This document shows positions 46,916 through 57,938 of a stretch of DNA of 64,000 nucleotides, piece by piece. The DNA comes from Luzula sylvatica. Taxonomy: Eukaryota; Streptophyta; Magnoliopsida; Poales; Juncaceae. Each line of letters opens with the position of its first letter. The first letter of the stretch is position 1. A model generated the notes under the pieces. The model did no database searches. It was not told the DNA's origin and saw nothing but the letters and a program-made list of their open reading frames with translations. The position numbers and the translations under genes were made by a program. The stretch lies in contig OX326957.1 of NCBI GenBank assembly GCA_946800325.1, positions 51,021,798-51,085,797 on the forward strand. Reading direction: 5' to 3'.

Positions 46916-47620
46916 TTTTTTTTTTAAGTCTAATCAAAGAGAACGAAACCTGCTCTTTAGGTTTTATATTTTATTAATGAAACAAAAGTTTTACAAAATA
47001 TTAAAGCAAATTAAAAGAAATTCCCAAAAGAATTTTGCATTTTCGAAATGAAATTTGAATCTGCACTAAATTTTTGCCGATATCCAAGAGTGGAGTAGGT
47101 TCTTGCTTGCCGCTGCTACTAGAATCGACATTCTCTCATTTTTATTGAATATTATGTTGTTTCTTTCTTTCTTTCCAAATAGACCAAATACAAGTTGTCC
47201 GATAATCTTCCTTCGTCCTTGTTTGTCGTTTTTTGTAGATCCCGAATTTGAACCCAAGCTTGCAAGAACGAATGACATTCGGTTGATGAGAGTCCTCTTA
47301 ATTGGTAACATTGAAGCGTAAACGAGCACTGCAATATCAAGTGTGTAGTGGTTTCAAGCGTTTGTGCACATAGTACACAAGCACACTCTCGTGAGGCCAT
47401 TTTTTGTTGTTGTAAATTCTCTTGCGAGAGAATTATGTCGTTCCCTATCAGCCATAAGAATAGCCTAATTTTGCCAGATCTTTTACGAAGACGCAAAATT
47501 TGCTGAGACCAAAGAGAAATCGGTTGACCGAATAGATCATCTATCCGACTTTCATTCATCTCTCGCAAATCATAGAATTTGTAATTTGTTGAAATTAGAT
47601 CAATTTTCAATAATTTTTAA
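46916..47620 (-). mobile_element. 5'-truncated LINE fragment
   Basis: Plus-strand poly-T (46916-46925) marks a minus-strand poly-A tail. The coding remainder is the zinc-binding end of LINE ORF2. Confidence 0.7.
47066..47610 (-). pseudogene. LINE zinc-binding RVT domain with frameshift
   Basis: The first frame (47152-47610) carries the zf-RVT pattern: KIRLFLWLI, ECACVLCAQTLETTTHLILQC with its Cys/His ligands, then SFLQAW. Near 47170-47200 the frame shifts to one with the GLFGKKERNNIIFN motif, normally W-x-x-W-K-E-R-N-x-x-x-F in this position. There is no polymerase domain upstream. This is a dead remnant. Confidence 0.75.
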
Positions 47621-48227
47621 ACGTTATGCTGATGCATCGTATCAAAATCGGCTTTTGAGCATTGTTTAAAGCTGAATGATTTATGATGATATAGTAATAA
47701 AATTACGATTTTCATAATATAATGTTGAATTTCGGATGAATATCGAGCATCCGTGTCTAAACTAAGATGAACTAATGACATGGATGTCGCGCGTCCCTTT
47801 CGTTAATAAATGAATGAAAAACCGACAACTCCTTGCGAGGAACGAAAGCAACGAAAACAAATATAAAATAGTTTTGATCCAAAATTATTCAAAACTACCA
47901 AGGGGTCATATAGAAGAAAACAACGACCAAACTAACAAGAATTTGTTATCTCCAATCATTGGTTTGGCCTAGAAAGCAAAATGGGATAAGCTCGAACTAG
48001 AGAAAAATATTAGACTTTTTAAGTCTCCTAGTCAATTGGCTGAATTTTGTATACCCATATTCGAATAGGCCTAGACTAGCCGTCCTAAGTAGCAAATTTG
48101 ACTTCTAAGTTTTCTAAAAAATTGCAGAAGATTATTTTAAATATTTCAAATTTTACAAGAAATTAAGATGTAAAACGTCAATATAAGTAAATACAAGATA
48201 AGATAGTTTAAGGTCCGATTTTACTCT
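47621..48227. other. 3' flank of the glyoxalase gene
   Basis: No gene or repeat recognised. Confidence 0.5.
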
Positions 48228-49461
48228 CTAAGAAGCATCGGTACAAACTTGTCCAATTTTAGTAAGGTCGAAAATCTCGATCCAGTAACCATCTGGGTCC
48301 TTGATAAACGCAATCCCTTTCATTTTCCCTAAATTCGGATCCAAAATTAATCTTAAATTCATAAATATATTTATGATATAAAGAAAAATATTAAGTATAC
48401 CATCTTCTGGTTTCTTCACAAACTCAACACCGAGATTTTCGAATCTTTCACAAGCTTTGAACACATCATCAACGGTTATTCCAATATGACCTTATTAAAT
48501 AAACAAACAAAAATATATAGTTTTAAATGGATACCAAATACCAAATTAAGAGAAAAAATTAAACAAAAATACAAATTTTTACAAATATAAACTTACCAAA
48601 ACCACGCGGATCTGAATTCCCATTATGGTAACCTTTAAATTCAGGATCACTTTCAGTACCCCAATTGCTAAAATCAAACAAAAAAAATGAAATCAATGAG
48701 TTTATGAAATACTCGAACTTCAGTATTAAAAAAATAATTTCATTTTTTTGTACATACTGTGTGAGTTCTAGAGTAGCTTTTTGACCGAAGGTCCATGTGG
48801 TGCGCTGGACCGGGTCCGCGGGAGCAGATGCGACGTTCTCATAACCGAGAAAGTAAAGACTGAATTTCATTTCTGGGAAATCCAACCTTTTTAACAACCT
48901 GACAATTATTTTTCAATTAAACCAAAAACTATGTATCGAAGTATCATAAATAGATCAAATTGAGGGAACTTACGACATTCCCAACACACGAGAGTAGAAA
49001 TCGAGACTCACTTTTGGATCCTTAACTCTAAACATCTGCAATCAGTAAAATATTTCATTAGTATTGATATTGATCAGCATTTTTGCAAGGATACATGCCA
49101 AATTTAAGAAAATACAAGGGTTTTAGTGCAATTTAGGTGAAGGAAGTGATACCGTTTGTTGCATGAAGTATCCCTTGGTAGCCTCATCCACTTCAGTATG
49201 AAGGCCTGGGTTATTCGAAGGAGATTCTTTTGAAGCCATGGTCGTAAAGGAGCGAAATCGGTCAAATCTCTACGACACAAATTGAGAAATTGTTCTTCAA
49301 TAAACAATAATTGAACGAATAATTGAATTATTTTCAATGAGATTAACGTTAATTACCTTGATTTGGGAAGAGATGGGAGTGGATCGTGCAGGGATTGAAC
49401 GGAAGTGAGAAGAAGAGAGGCGGAGAAGACGATAGGAGAGTAGTGAAGCGGCTATCGCCAT
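48228..49461 (-). CDS. GLX1: Lactoylglutathione lyase (glyoxalase I), organelle-targeted long form
   Basis: Seven exons on the minus strand are inferred: 49357-49461, 49153-49269, 48974-49035, 48758-48898, 48597-48667, 48401-48490 and 48228-48328. They give 228 residues, all junctions GT-AG and in phase. The enzyme converts the hemithioacetal of methylglyoxal and glutathione to S-lactoylglutathione, the first step of methylglyoxal detoxification. Metal ligands expected in the family are visible: Gln in QQTMFRVKD, Glu in TLELTHN, His in GFGHIGI and Glu in YWIEIFD. The first exon encodes a Ser/Arg/Leu-rich, acid-free leader ([18 protein letters not shown]) typical of a plastid or mitochondrial transit peptide. 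A second Met at 49239 ([12 protein letters not shown]) would give a 183-residue cytosolic form. The single-domain length fits the plant type that uses zinc, but metal use is inferred. Confidence 0.95.
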
Positions 49462-50691
49462 TGTCAAGGCTCCTCTCCAGTATTGACCAAATGGAGGCCT
49501 GTGGATGGATCCGTCATTTCAATTTGGGTTGTTTAGGCTTTACTAAGAAAGCCCATTTAAATGAAGAGAAAGCAGGATTTAACAGCACGATGTATATGAC
49601 CAAGGGGTTCATAGTGATATAAATAAATAGAATACTTGTTTTTTTTGTATATCTAACTAAAATATTTATTTCATTGTTTATATAAATAATTTATGTCCAA
49701 TATGTAGTTTAGTTTATCATTATAAAAGTTTATTTTTCGAATGTCTAATTTACATTTGCATTTTTGTATTTTTAAAATGGAGAAAGAATTTGGACGGTTC
49801 CATCGATTTTAAATATTTAAGGCTCGGCGAGTAAGACAATAGAAATAGGGGCTATATATGCAGTCCAACAAACATCAAAAAATATTCTTTAACGAGGTGA
49901 TAAAAATATTTTAAGTGAATTGATTAATATTATTAATTTATTCAATTAGCGATTGAAGTGACACGTTAATTAATATGTTCTAATATAATTTATTGATGTA
50001 TCAATTAATTATGTCGATTAATAATTAATTGAGTCAATTAGAAACGCTAATCAATTCATCTAATTTTTTTTGTCACTCATGAAGAACTTGGGAGACACGA
50101 AATGGAGAAATTTAAAAGTATTGAGTTTCTTTTTGTGTGTAAATATGTTGAATTTCATGTGTACCTCTGGTCCTCTACAAAACCTTTTCTTCCAAGTTCA
50201 AAGAAATTTGATTACGAAATTAGATTAATGATAGGTCAAATTTCATGTGTACTCCTGCATGCTACAAAACCACAAATTTTCATTTGCACTCCTTCAAAAT
50301 AAAAATGTAAGATATCATATTCATAATTATCCTTACAAAACCTGAGAAATATCCAAATTACATCTCATTTCCTTTTTTTTAAATGCCTAAGTTATTCATC
50401 TTTTTTACTTAATATAACAAATAGTAATTGTAAACTATCGAAATTTAATTTCGATACTAATGAGATTATTCCCTTTTGTATTACAAGGAATTTGAATTGC
50501 GGCTACCAAATTTTACAATTTACAATTTCAGGATCAATTAATTGACGAGCGATCAAACGGGATTTGTTTCTGTATGTTTACATATTTATTTTTAGACTAT
50601 CGCGTTTGACATGTGAATAAGAATCGGCCGGAATTTAGTTTCATCGGATACTTCAAATAATATCAACTTATGTACACAAACTCATGGCCCA

Positions 50692-50724
<33 letters not shown>

Positions 50725-51574
50725 CAAAGTACTAATCCTGAACAAGTTCTATGAACATGACACGTGTCAATTTTTTTTAATTTTTTAATAGGTTTGTTTC
50801 TATTGCAACCCAAGTTACACCCATGTATGAAAGAAAAAATATAATTGACCCCCAAAATAATCACAATATTTTATTTATTTGATGTAGATTTATAATGATG
50901 AACCAATTACATGAACTCTTATTAATTATAATGCATAATATATCCATAATAGACAAATTTCATTCATGAATATTTATTAATTATAATACATTTATTGATA
51001 TCAATATATTTGTGAACATATCATGATTATATTATTAAGCTTAAACGTACACGCGCAAATTCTATTTAAACAAATTATACAAAAACATGTAAAAAAAAAA
51101 GATATGAAGTCCCGCACAATTATTGCGCGGGACTTCATATATATATATTTTTTTTTTAGCAATAGTCCTAAAACTCAAATTATACACACTAATCAGACCC
51201 TATCTTCTCTCTTCTGAAGCCCCTTCTCGGGAGGAAAGGCAAAATCGCCAAGAAACCGTCAAGAAACCGCCAAGAAACCACCGGATCTCCGATCTGCGAT
51301 GGCTCCGGCCCCGTAACAAAGCCACCTTTCGCCTGCTATTCTCCCCTCCACCAGGTTTCTTCTTTTTTCCACTGATCGGTACAGCTCGGCTACCGAATCT
51401 TCGTTTTTTGCTCTCTCCACTTAATCGACAGTAACAGTTATAGTGACAGTGCCTAGTGCGAATCTCTTCCCTCTTCTCTCCCGATCTACATCCCAATCTG
51501 CAAGAAAGGTGGATTCTTGACCTCAATTCTTGTTTATAGCTTTGTGATATATCAACTTGCCCTAACTATCCTGA
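49462..51574. other. Intergenic; (TTA)n run at 50694-50720
   Basis: The first part is the glyoxalase promoter side. There is no supported gene up to 51180. From about 51190 to 51540 the base composition turns gene-like (C- and G-rich, with a GAAACCGCCAAGAAACC repeat), as expected for a 5' leader of the frame that follows, but no coding frame is defensible there. Confidence 0.45.
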
Positions 51575-52369
51575 TTGGGTTATTTCGAAATGGGGGATTT
51601 CAACCTGAGTATGTCATCGCCATACTCAGCTCTTGCTTGTCTCTTCTTGAAAGGAGGTCTCACCCAATCTCTGAAGACGGATCTTGAAGCCTCGATAGTT
51701 CTAACCGAGATCAATAAGAACCGATCGCCATCTCTAGAGTTTATCCGCGAAACCGTCAGTAGTAAATACAGCGATATAGGGGCTGGATCTCAGCTCTACC
51801 AGTCCACTCAGAACTCGGTTATTTTAAAACCTCCACCTCACATCTCCACTGCAGCGGTTCTCGAAGACTCGCGATTTTGGGAAGACAACCTTAGTGTCTC
51901 ACCTAGGCGATGGTCTCCATCACCACCACCACAAGCTTTCGACATTCTATGGAACATGGCGATCGAATTACACGACTTCCCTTCCTTATTTTGGCATATC
52001 GATTACATCCGACAGGCCATAGAGACTTTCGGCACCCTTATTTCGGTTGATCGGTCTAATTTAACCGGTGATGATCGATCAAGGCCCCGGTGTACTGTAC
52101 GTGTCCCTATACTCACTGCTATTCCCCTTCGCGTACATGTCGCATATGGTTGGCAATGGACCATTATCCGGGTTCGGTTTACTGAGGTTCTCGGATCGCT
52201 TAACTCTAACGGGTATGTACCAATTGCAATACAAGAGTCTTCATCACATCACATCTCCTCCACTCTGTCACCCCCTGCATCGTCCTCTTCGCAACAGTCC
52301 ACACCGAACGCAAGAACTTCCTCCCATCACCCTTCCTTGGCCAGCTTCGGAGGCGCGTTTTTCTGCTAG
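51575..52369 (+). CDS. Uncharacterised frame with a DUF4283/LINE-Gag-like segment
   Basis: This is a 264-codon frame with no intron signals. The first ATG is used, though MGDFNLSMSS five codons later is equally plausible. In the middle, the order L-W-x-M-x-I-x-L-H-D-F-P-x-x-F-W then FGTLISVDRSNL resembles the plant DUF4283/retroelement Gag-like fold found in LINE ORF1 and domesticated relatives. The C-terminal 50 residues are Ser/Pro/His-rich and probably disordered. No zinc knuckle is seen. An N-terminal segment (51646-51760) is echoed downstream at 52439-52560. It could be a LINE ORF1 remnant or a gene derived from one. It has no sign of expression beyond composition. Confidence 0.4.
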   Translation: MGYFEMGDFNLSMSSPYSALACLFLKGGLTQSLKTDLEASIVLTEINKNRSPSLEFIRETVSSKYSDIGAGSQLYQSTQNSVILKPPPHISTAAVLEDSRFWEDNLSVSPRRWSPSPPPQAFDILWNMAIELHDFPSLFWHIDYIRQAIETFGTLISVDRSNLTGDDRSRPRCTVRVPILTAIPLRVHVAYGWQWTIIRVRFTEVLGSLNSNGYVPIAIQESSSHHISSTLSPPASSSSQQSTPNARTSSHHPSLASFGGAFFC

Positions 52370-52438
52370 ACTCGACTTACGCGGAGGCCTCGCTGGGGAT
52401 TACAACGTTATCGACCAAAGAAAAAGTGCTCGCCTCTT

Positions 52439-52771
52439 ATGTTGGAAGAGGGTAGCAGACCATCATTGAGGAATGATCTCGATGCATCGGTATTCCTAAT
52501 CGCCGATGACGATAATCAAGCTCCACCACTTCAATTCATCCACGAAGCCACCAACGAATGTTTAACCCGCACAATCAAGATGATTGCGAACATTTCCTAC
52601 ACAAAACTTGATCAACAATTTTTTTCTCGATTCACAATTATTTACCCGTTGAAGTCTTCAAAAAACCGAGGTTTAAGCATTATCTATCGATGCCATATCT
52701 ATGAAGGTTATTGTGAAGAAAATTTTATTGCGAGAATTTTTTTGTATTCGAGTTTATGTAATAGGTTATAG
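52439..52771 (+). pseudogene. Second copy of the N-terminal module of the preceding frame
   Basis: The first 40 codons (SLRNDLDASVFLI…PLQFIHEATN) align with SLKTDLEASIVLT…SLEFIRETVS of the frame at 51575 at similar spacing. After this the frame becomes AT-rich and unlike protein. It is probably a decayed tandem copy of the same unit. Confidence 0.4.
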
Positions 52772-53732
52772 AATTACGTATTATAGGCTTAAAGGGTTTA
52801 AGGCCGTTTATTTTATCGACATGTGATTTTTGTACGAAATTTTTATGTAATGTGTCAATGTATATATGCCTAAGGGTTTTTTTGCAAAAAAAATTATACA
52901 CACTAAAAAGAAGAAGAATCAGAAACAAATCAAATCAAATATCGATAAATTATTTTACGCTTCTGTTTTCTAATTTACCAAAGAATCCATGTCCATCTCT
53001 TGAAAATCACAAAATTTTATAGTCTCCAATCTCGAAAGGGCCGCTACAGATACCAACTTGTAGGCCTTATGACCCCCAGTCAACGTGCCGTCAACTTTTA
53101 GATCATTGATCTGCTACACTTCAAACGACACATATATGCATGTAAAAATACTAGCCTCGCTTTACCGAGCGATCTGAGTTTACTCAAACAAGTATACAAC
53201 TAGAACCGCTCGAGATAATACACTCCCAAAGATTTCTGTTTTCCTTTTCATGATCTCCATTAGAACAATATGGGCCTCTTCAGGAGACACCATTCAGGTT
53301 ACTAATCTATCCACATCTTTTTCTTGATCCAACTAATTTGATTTTCTCTGGTATCTTATCGAAATAATAATAAAATCATATGAGATATATCTATTTGAAA
53401 AAAGAGGCTCTCAATATCAATATACACTATATGAACCCTACAAAATGTAAATAGCATGACAAACTCATACCTTCGTAAAATCATTCCTACCTTACATTAT
53501 TCATTTTGCATGCACTGTATCTTTAAAATAGAGAAATGATTTTCATCATCCTGTTAATTGCCGCATAAATACGTCCATCAATTTTAAATTGTTTTTAACA
53601 AAAAAATTGCACTCGCGAGTATCGAGCAACGTACATATTTATTCATACTTTTAAATAAATCGTAACTTTTGTTAGAAACAAATTATTCACTTTTCTATAA
53701 TAATGTCATCATTGTCGTAGTCTTCCGAACAT
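52772..53732. other. 3' flank of SDP6, no gene seen
   Basis: No supported frame or repeat. Confidence 0.5.
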
Positions 53733-56305
53733 TTATTTCGTACCGTCGTGTTTACCATCTCTAAACCGGGCATTCTTGGCCGATTTAAAAGTCTCCAAGA
53801 ACTCCTTGGCCTTCTGCATCTCGAGTTTTTGTCTCGACTTATCCCACTTGTGCTCGGAAGCCAAAATCTGGATTATTCGTGGTAGGGCCCGCATGGCCGC
53901 ATCAGTATCCAAGAAAGCAATTCTGCATCTTCTCGCGATGAAATCCACTGCGGATTCACAGTATTCGTTTCTCGCACAGTACGCCACTTCTGCTTCTAGA
54001 AACGGGTACCCATGCGCCAATTTCTTCCCCAAATTCTCATTCTATCAAAATAAAATAAAAAACATAAAATATTAACTTTAATTAACATTGTACGAGTTTG
54101 CAATCAGGGGCGGATCTAGGGGGGGGCGGGCGGGAGGCCCGGCCCCCCCTATGAAATCGAGAACCGATATATTAGCGATAAAATAAGGTGATTTTGATTT
54201 TTTGGAAAGTGATAAATATGATAAATTTGTAAGTATTTTACAAAGATTAGTGTAGTCTAGTGGTAAAATTATTGTTTGGGAGATTGGAGGTCTTGAGTTC
54301 AAGACCCTCAAGACACATATTTTGATTTATTTTTTATTTCGGCCCCCCCTATAAAATCCGGCCCCCCCTATATATGGATCCTGGATCCGTCCCTGTTTGC
54401 AATTATTTACATTGTAGAGAAAGGTCAAACCTGGGCGATTGAGGCGACTTGTTCGGCAAGAGAGCCATATGCATGGGAGAGGTGTTTGGAAACCTGGCTG
54501 TCCATAAAACCGGGAATTACTTTCCCTGAAGTTTGTTTCATGCGAACATAGTTTTGAGCGATTACGCTGAACGAGGCTGGACCCCATCCGTATGAACCAA
54601 CAATGTGAAGCTGATCTGTCACGCAGCCATTCGCCGGTTTCAACTTTCCTGATTTTATCGCTGCATCAACCGCATCCTCAGCCATACTACAAATAATAAA
54701 AACACATTAAATATAAAACAACGTGAAGAAATTCAGTAACAAATTTTATAAAAAATAAAAATACTTTTTTGGTTTACCTTCTATAAGTGGTCCATTTACC
54801 ACCAGTAATGGTGACTAAACCAGGACAATCCTCACTAACAACATGATCTCTCGAAATACTCTCAGTACTTTTCGCAGACGGATCCATAGCTAACGGCCTA
54901 ATTCCGCTCCATGCAGAAAGTACGTCAGACCTCCTCACCTAAATCAAACAACAAAAATTACAAATCCGTCCAAAAAATAAACAAAAGGAACATTTACGAA
55001 ACGAACCTGGACATTCAGATAATCGCAAATAGAGTCCAGAATGAACTGAATTTCGTCCTCATGTGGCTCGGGCAGCATAGTAATACCAGTATTAGAGTCG
55101 GTGGTCCCCGCGACCGTTTTCCCGAGCCAAGGAAGCATGAAAATTACACGTCCGTCCTTGGTTTTCGGGACAATTAAACCCATGCCCTCGGGAGAGTAAT
55201 AATCGGGCAAAACTATGTGGACCCCACTGCTCGGGCATATCATTTGTAGCGCGTTTTTATTCGCCATTTTTCTAACCGAATCGCAAAATGGACCCGCCGC
55301 GTTAATTACCACCTTAGCGTACGCATCAAACTCCTTCCCTGATAGGGTGTCTCTAACTGTCGCGCCAATAACTCTGTCCTCAGATTCGTTTTTGATTAAT
55401 TTGACGACCTCAGCGTGATTAAGTACCGAGGCGCCCAAAAGAGAGGCAGTACAAGCTAACCCAACATTTAACCTCGAGTCATTCATTTGGCCGTCGTAGT
55501 AAACAATCGTCCCTTTCAAGTTTCTGTCCTTTCCCTTCACGGCTAGTGTAGGAAAGAGTTCGACGGATTGATCCGGCGAATAGTATCGCGACAGGTGGAG
55601 CATCTGACGACCTGCGACTAGGTCGTACATTTTTAAACCTGCCCAGTAGTAGATCACCTCGAACCAACTGAAACATGGAGTCATGCAAGGGAGGGCGTGG
55701 CAGAGGTGTGGCGCGTTTTCGATCACTTGTTTTCGTTCTTTTAAAGCATGGAATACGAGTTTTAATTGGCCGTAGTCTAGGTTGAATACCGCCTTTTCTA
55801 AGTATCTCACACCTGTGTTTACGTAATTAAGATGTGAATTTTGGTATTTTCAGAAGAATATGTCGAAATGGGAATCTAAAACAGAAAATTTCATATGTTT
55901 AATTTGCTGAGTTTAAGTACAAGTGAGAACAAAATACTGACCTCCATGGATCAATTTAGTAGACCTAGAGCTGGTGCCAGACGAGAAATCCTCTCTCTCG
56001 ACCAAGCCAACTCTCAACCCTCTCGAAACGGCATCAAGAGCAACACCGCATCCCGTCGCACCCCCTCCGATCACAAGCATATCTAACGGGTTGACAGGGC
56101 TGGTACCGGCAAGGGCTGCCTGATGCACGCTACGTCGCGGCACCACCACCGACGGATCGGCGATTCTCCGCCTTGCGGACTGGAGCGCATCTGCATCCCC
56201 GCCGTACGAATTGGCGGATGCGGCTGTCGTGGTGGCGGCGAGGGTGGCTCCGGTGATGGTTATTATGGCGCCGATCCGCCTTAGACGAAATGCTGTAGAA
56301 GCCAT
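53733..56305 (-). CDS. SDP6: FAD-dependent glycerol-3-phosphate dehydrogenase, mitochondrial (SDP6)
   Basis: Five exons on the minus strand are inferred: 55942-56305, 55007-55812, 54778-54938, 54431-54686 and 53733-54041. They give 631 residues, close to the family's usual 630, with in-phase GT-AG junctions. The enzyme oxidises glycerol 3-phosphate to dihydroxyacetone phosphate and passes electrons through FAD to ubiquinone. In plants this lets seedlings use glycerol from storage oil. The N-terminus is Ala/Thr/Arg-rich without acidic residues at first, as expected for mitochondrial import. The FAD-binding motif [19 protein letters not shown] starts near residue 79, and [27 protein letters not shown] and [13 protein letters not shown] are family hallmarks. 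The C-terminal helical domain (about 450-620) is complete. Intron 4 holds a 291-bp hAT MITE. Confidence 0.96.
54105..54395. mobile_element. hAT MITE with tRNA-like module, inside SDP6 intron 4
   Basis: The inverted ends CAGGGGCGGATCTAGG and CCTGGATCCGTCCCTG are flanked by a perfect 8-bp duplication TTTGCAAT (54097-54104 and 54396-54403). Inside are GGCCCCCCCTAT repeats and a tRNA-like stretch. It lies wholly within the intron and leaves the splice sites intact. Confidence 0.92.
54251..54309 (+). other. tRNA-like sequence with A- and B-box words
   Basis: TAGTCTAGTGGTAAAAT resembles a Pol III A box and GAGTTCAAGACCC a B box, about 40 bases apart as in tRNA genes. No acceptor stem can be formed, so it is not a working tRNA. 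It sits inside the MITE. Confidence 0.55.
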
Positions 56306-56718
56306 GGATTATTCTCTCTCTTTCCTAGTTTATTTAATCTTTGTTCTGTGTTTGAAGAATCCTTTGATTGCCTGAAATAACTTAGAAAAATATATTATGT
56401 TTTATATATATATTTTTTGTAGAGAAAACTAAAAATAGAAAAACTAGTTTTCTTCAAAAAATTAATTAGAAACGAGAGTTTAATTTTTAATTAAGAATAA
56501 TGTTTTTAATATAATATAATATTAAATAATAAGTTGATAATACAGGTCAAAATGTGAAATTAAGGTTGTAATGAATTGATGAATATTTAATACACATCAT
56601 TTGCTCACTTAGCTTCTACTTGAGTAAATAATAACTCACCTTACTAATTAGATCCTTTGATTAAGCCTATTCACATTAATATTGAAATAACTCACATTAC
56701 TAATCTATATGTTACATT
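56306..56718. other. SDP6 promoter side, no other gene
   Basis: AT-rich sequence upstream of the SDP6 start. A CT-rich patch (56311-56321) lies directly before the ATG. Confidence 0.5.
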
Positions 56719-56989
56719 CAGGGACGGATCCAGGATCGAAATATAGGGGGGGCCGGATTAGAAAAAGAATTCAAAATATATACCTTGAGGGGTTCGAACT
56801 CACGATCTCACACTTCCTAAACACATGTTTTACCACTACACTACTTTAGTCTTTGTGAAATACAAACAAATTTATTATAATTATTACTTTTGAAACGAAC
56901 GAAATCACCTTCTTCCTAACTAATATTTTCGTTTTCAATTTCATGGGGGGGGGGCCGGGCCTCCCGCTCGCCCCCTGGATCCGTCCCCG
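56719..56989. mobile_element. hAT MITE of the same family, inverted
   Basis: The ends CAGGGACGGATCCAGG and CCTGGATCCGTCCCCG match those at 54105. A reverse-oriented tRNA-like stretch lies at 56790-56850 (minus strand GTAGTGTAGTGGTAAAAC … GAGTTCGAACCCC). The right flank is a TA run, which hides any target duplication. Confidence 0.8.
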
Positions 56990-57009
56990 TATATATATAT
57001 ATATATCGT

Positions 57010-57300
57010 TACTACAACATTTTTTTTTTGGGGCAGTCAAAACCGACCCTAAACCTTATTGGGGCGGTTGGCCGCCCCTAACAAACCGACATTGACAGGC
57101 GAGATCATGTAAGGGGCAGGCCAACCCTATAAGGTCATTGAGGCGGTTGATTTTTTAAGTCAGGCCGACCTACAATGCTTTATGTACGGATTCTTTGCAA
57201 AGGTGCAGTGTAACTTGTGTCAGGCTTATTGGGGCGGCCCGACCTTAAAAGCTTATTGGGGCGGTCAGCTTTTTGAGTCAGACCGACCCTAAATGATTAT
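57010..57300 (+). mobile_element. Left end of a CACTA-like element
   Basis: TACTACAACATTTTTTTTT is one base away from the CACTACAA… terminus. It is followed by at least four subterminal units of TTATTGGGGCGG type (about 57058, 57136, 57229, 57256) in the usual CACTA style. The rest of the element is absent. Confidence 0.6.
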
Positions 57301-57938
57301 TATATATTATTTATTCTGTATTATTAAAAATATATATTATGTTCTCATAATATGTTATGTTCTCACAAATTATATCTATTTATAGTTAAAAAATATGTTA
57401 TGTTTTCATAATATAGTATTTGTTTTAGTATCCGATAATATCCGAACTGTATCCGGATCCGGGTAGATTCATATCTGGATCCGTATTCGAAATATAATAT
57501 GAATATGAATTTGATATTTATCCGAACTAGATCCGAACCGCTGGCGCCCCCTACCTATATATCGGTTGGTTAAATGTTTGTCATAAGATATCATATATCT
57601 AAGATTCAAATTTCGTTAACATGGTATACAATAACAAATAAAAAAATATTGATCCGGGGATTAAATTTCCTTTCTTTTATTTATATTTAGTACTATTATG
57701 GCTATTATTCATGTAATTTGTGTAAAGGAATGTCAAATAGCTCATGCACGCATGAAACATCAAAACATAAGTAGGCCGTCACATTATTTGTCGTTCGAAA
57801 TTGTAAAACAACACAACTCATGACATCAAATTTATTTATTACTGATATAGGAAAACATGACACCAAAACACAAAACGATTTATTCCTTCTCTAACCATAG
57901 ATTTCTTAGTTCTCTGAAATTATGGTTTTATTTCTTAT
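57301..57938. other. Intergenic, with a degenerate repeat scrap
   Basis: 57420-57553 contains ATCCGGATCCGG-type words ending GCGCCCCCTA, like the right half of the TAGGGGTGTCAA family. Nothing else is recognised. Confidence 0.4.

Noticed and set aside
51200..51526. Arg/Gly-rich frame on the minus strand
   Set aside because: It is the antisense of a C/T-rich leader-like region, without homology.
53776..54075. 99-codon plus-strand frame
   Set aside because: It lies antisense to the last SDP6 exon and is a shadow of its codon use.
54251..54309. Functional tRNA gene
   Set aside because: A- and B-box words are present, but no cloverleaf with acceptor and anticodon stems can be drawn. It is treated as a module of the MITE.
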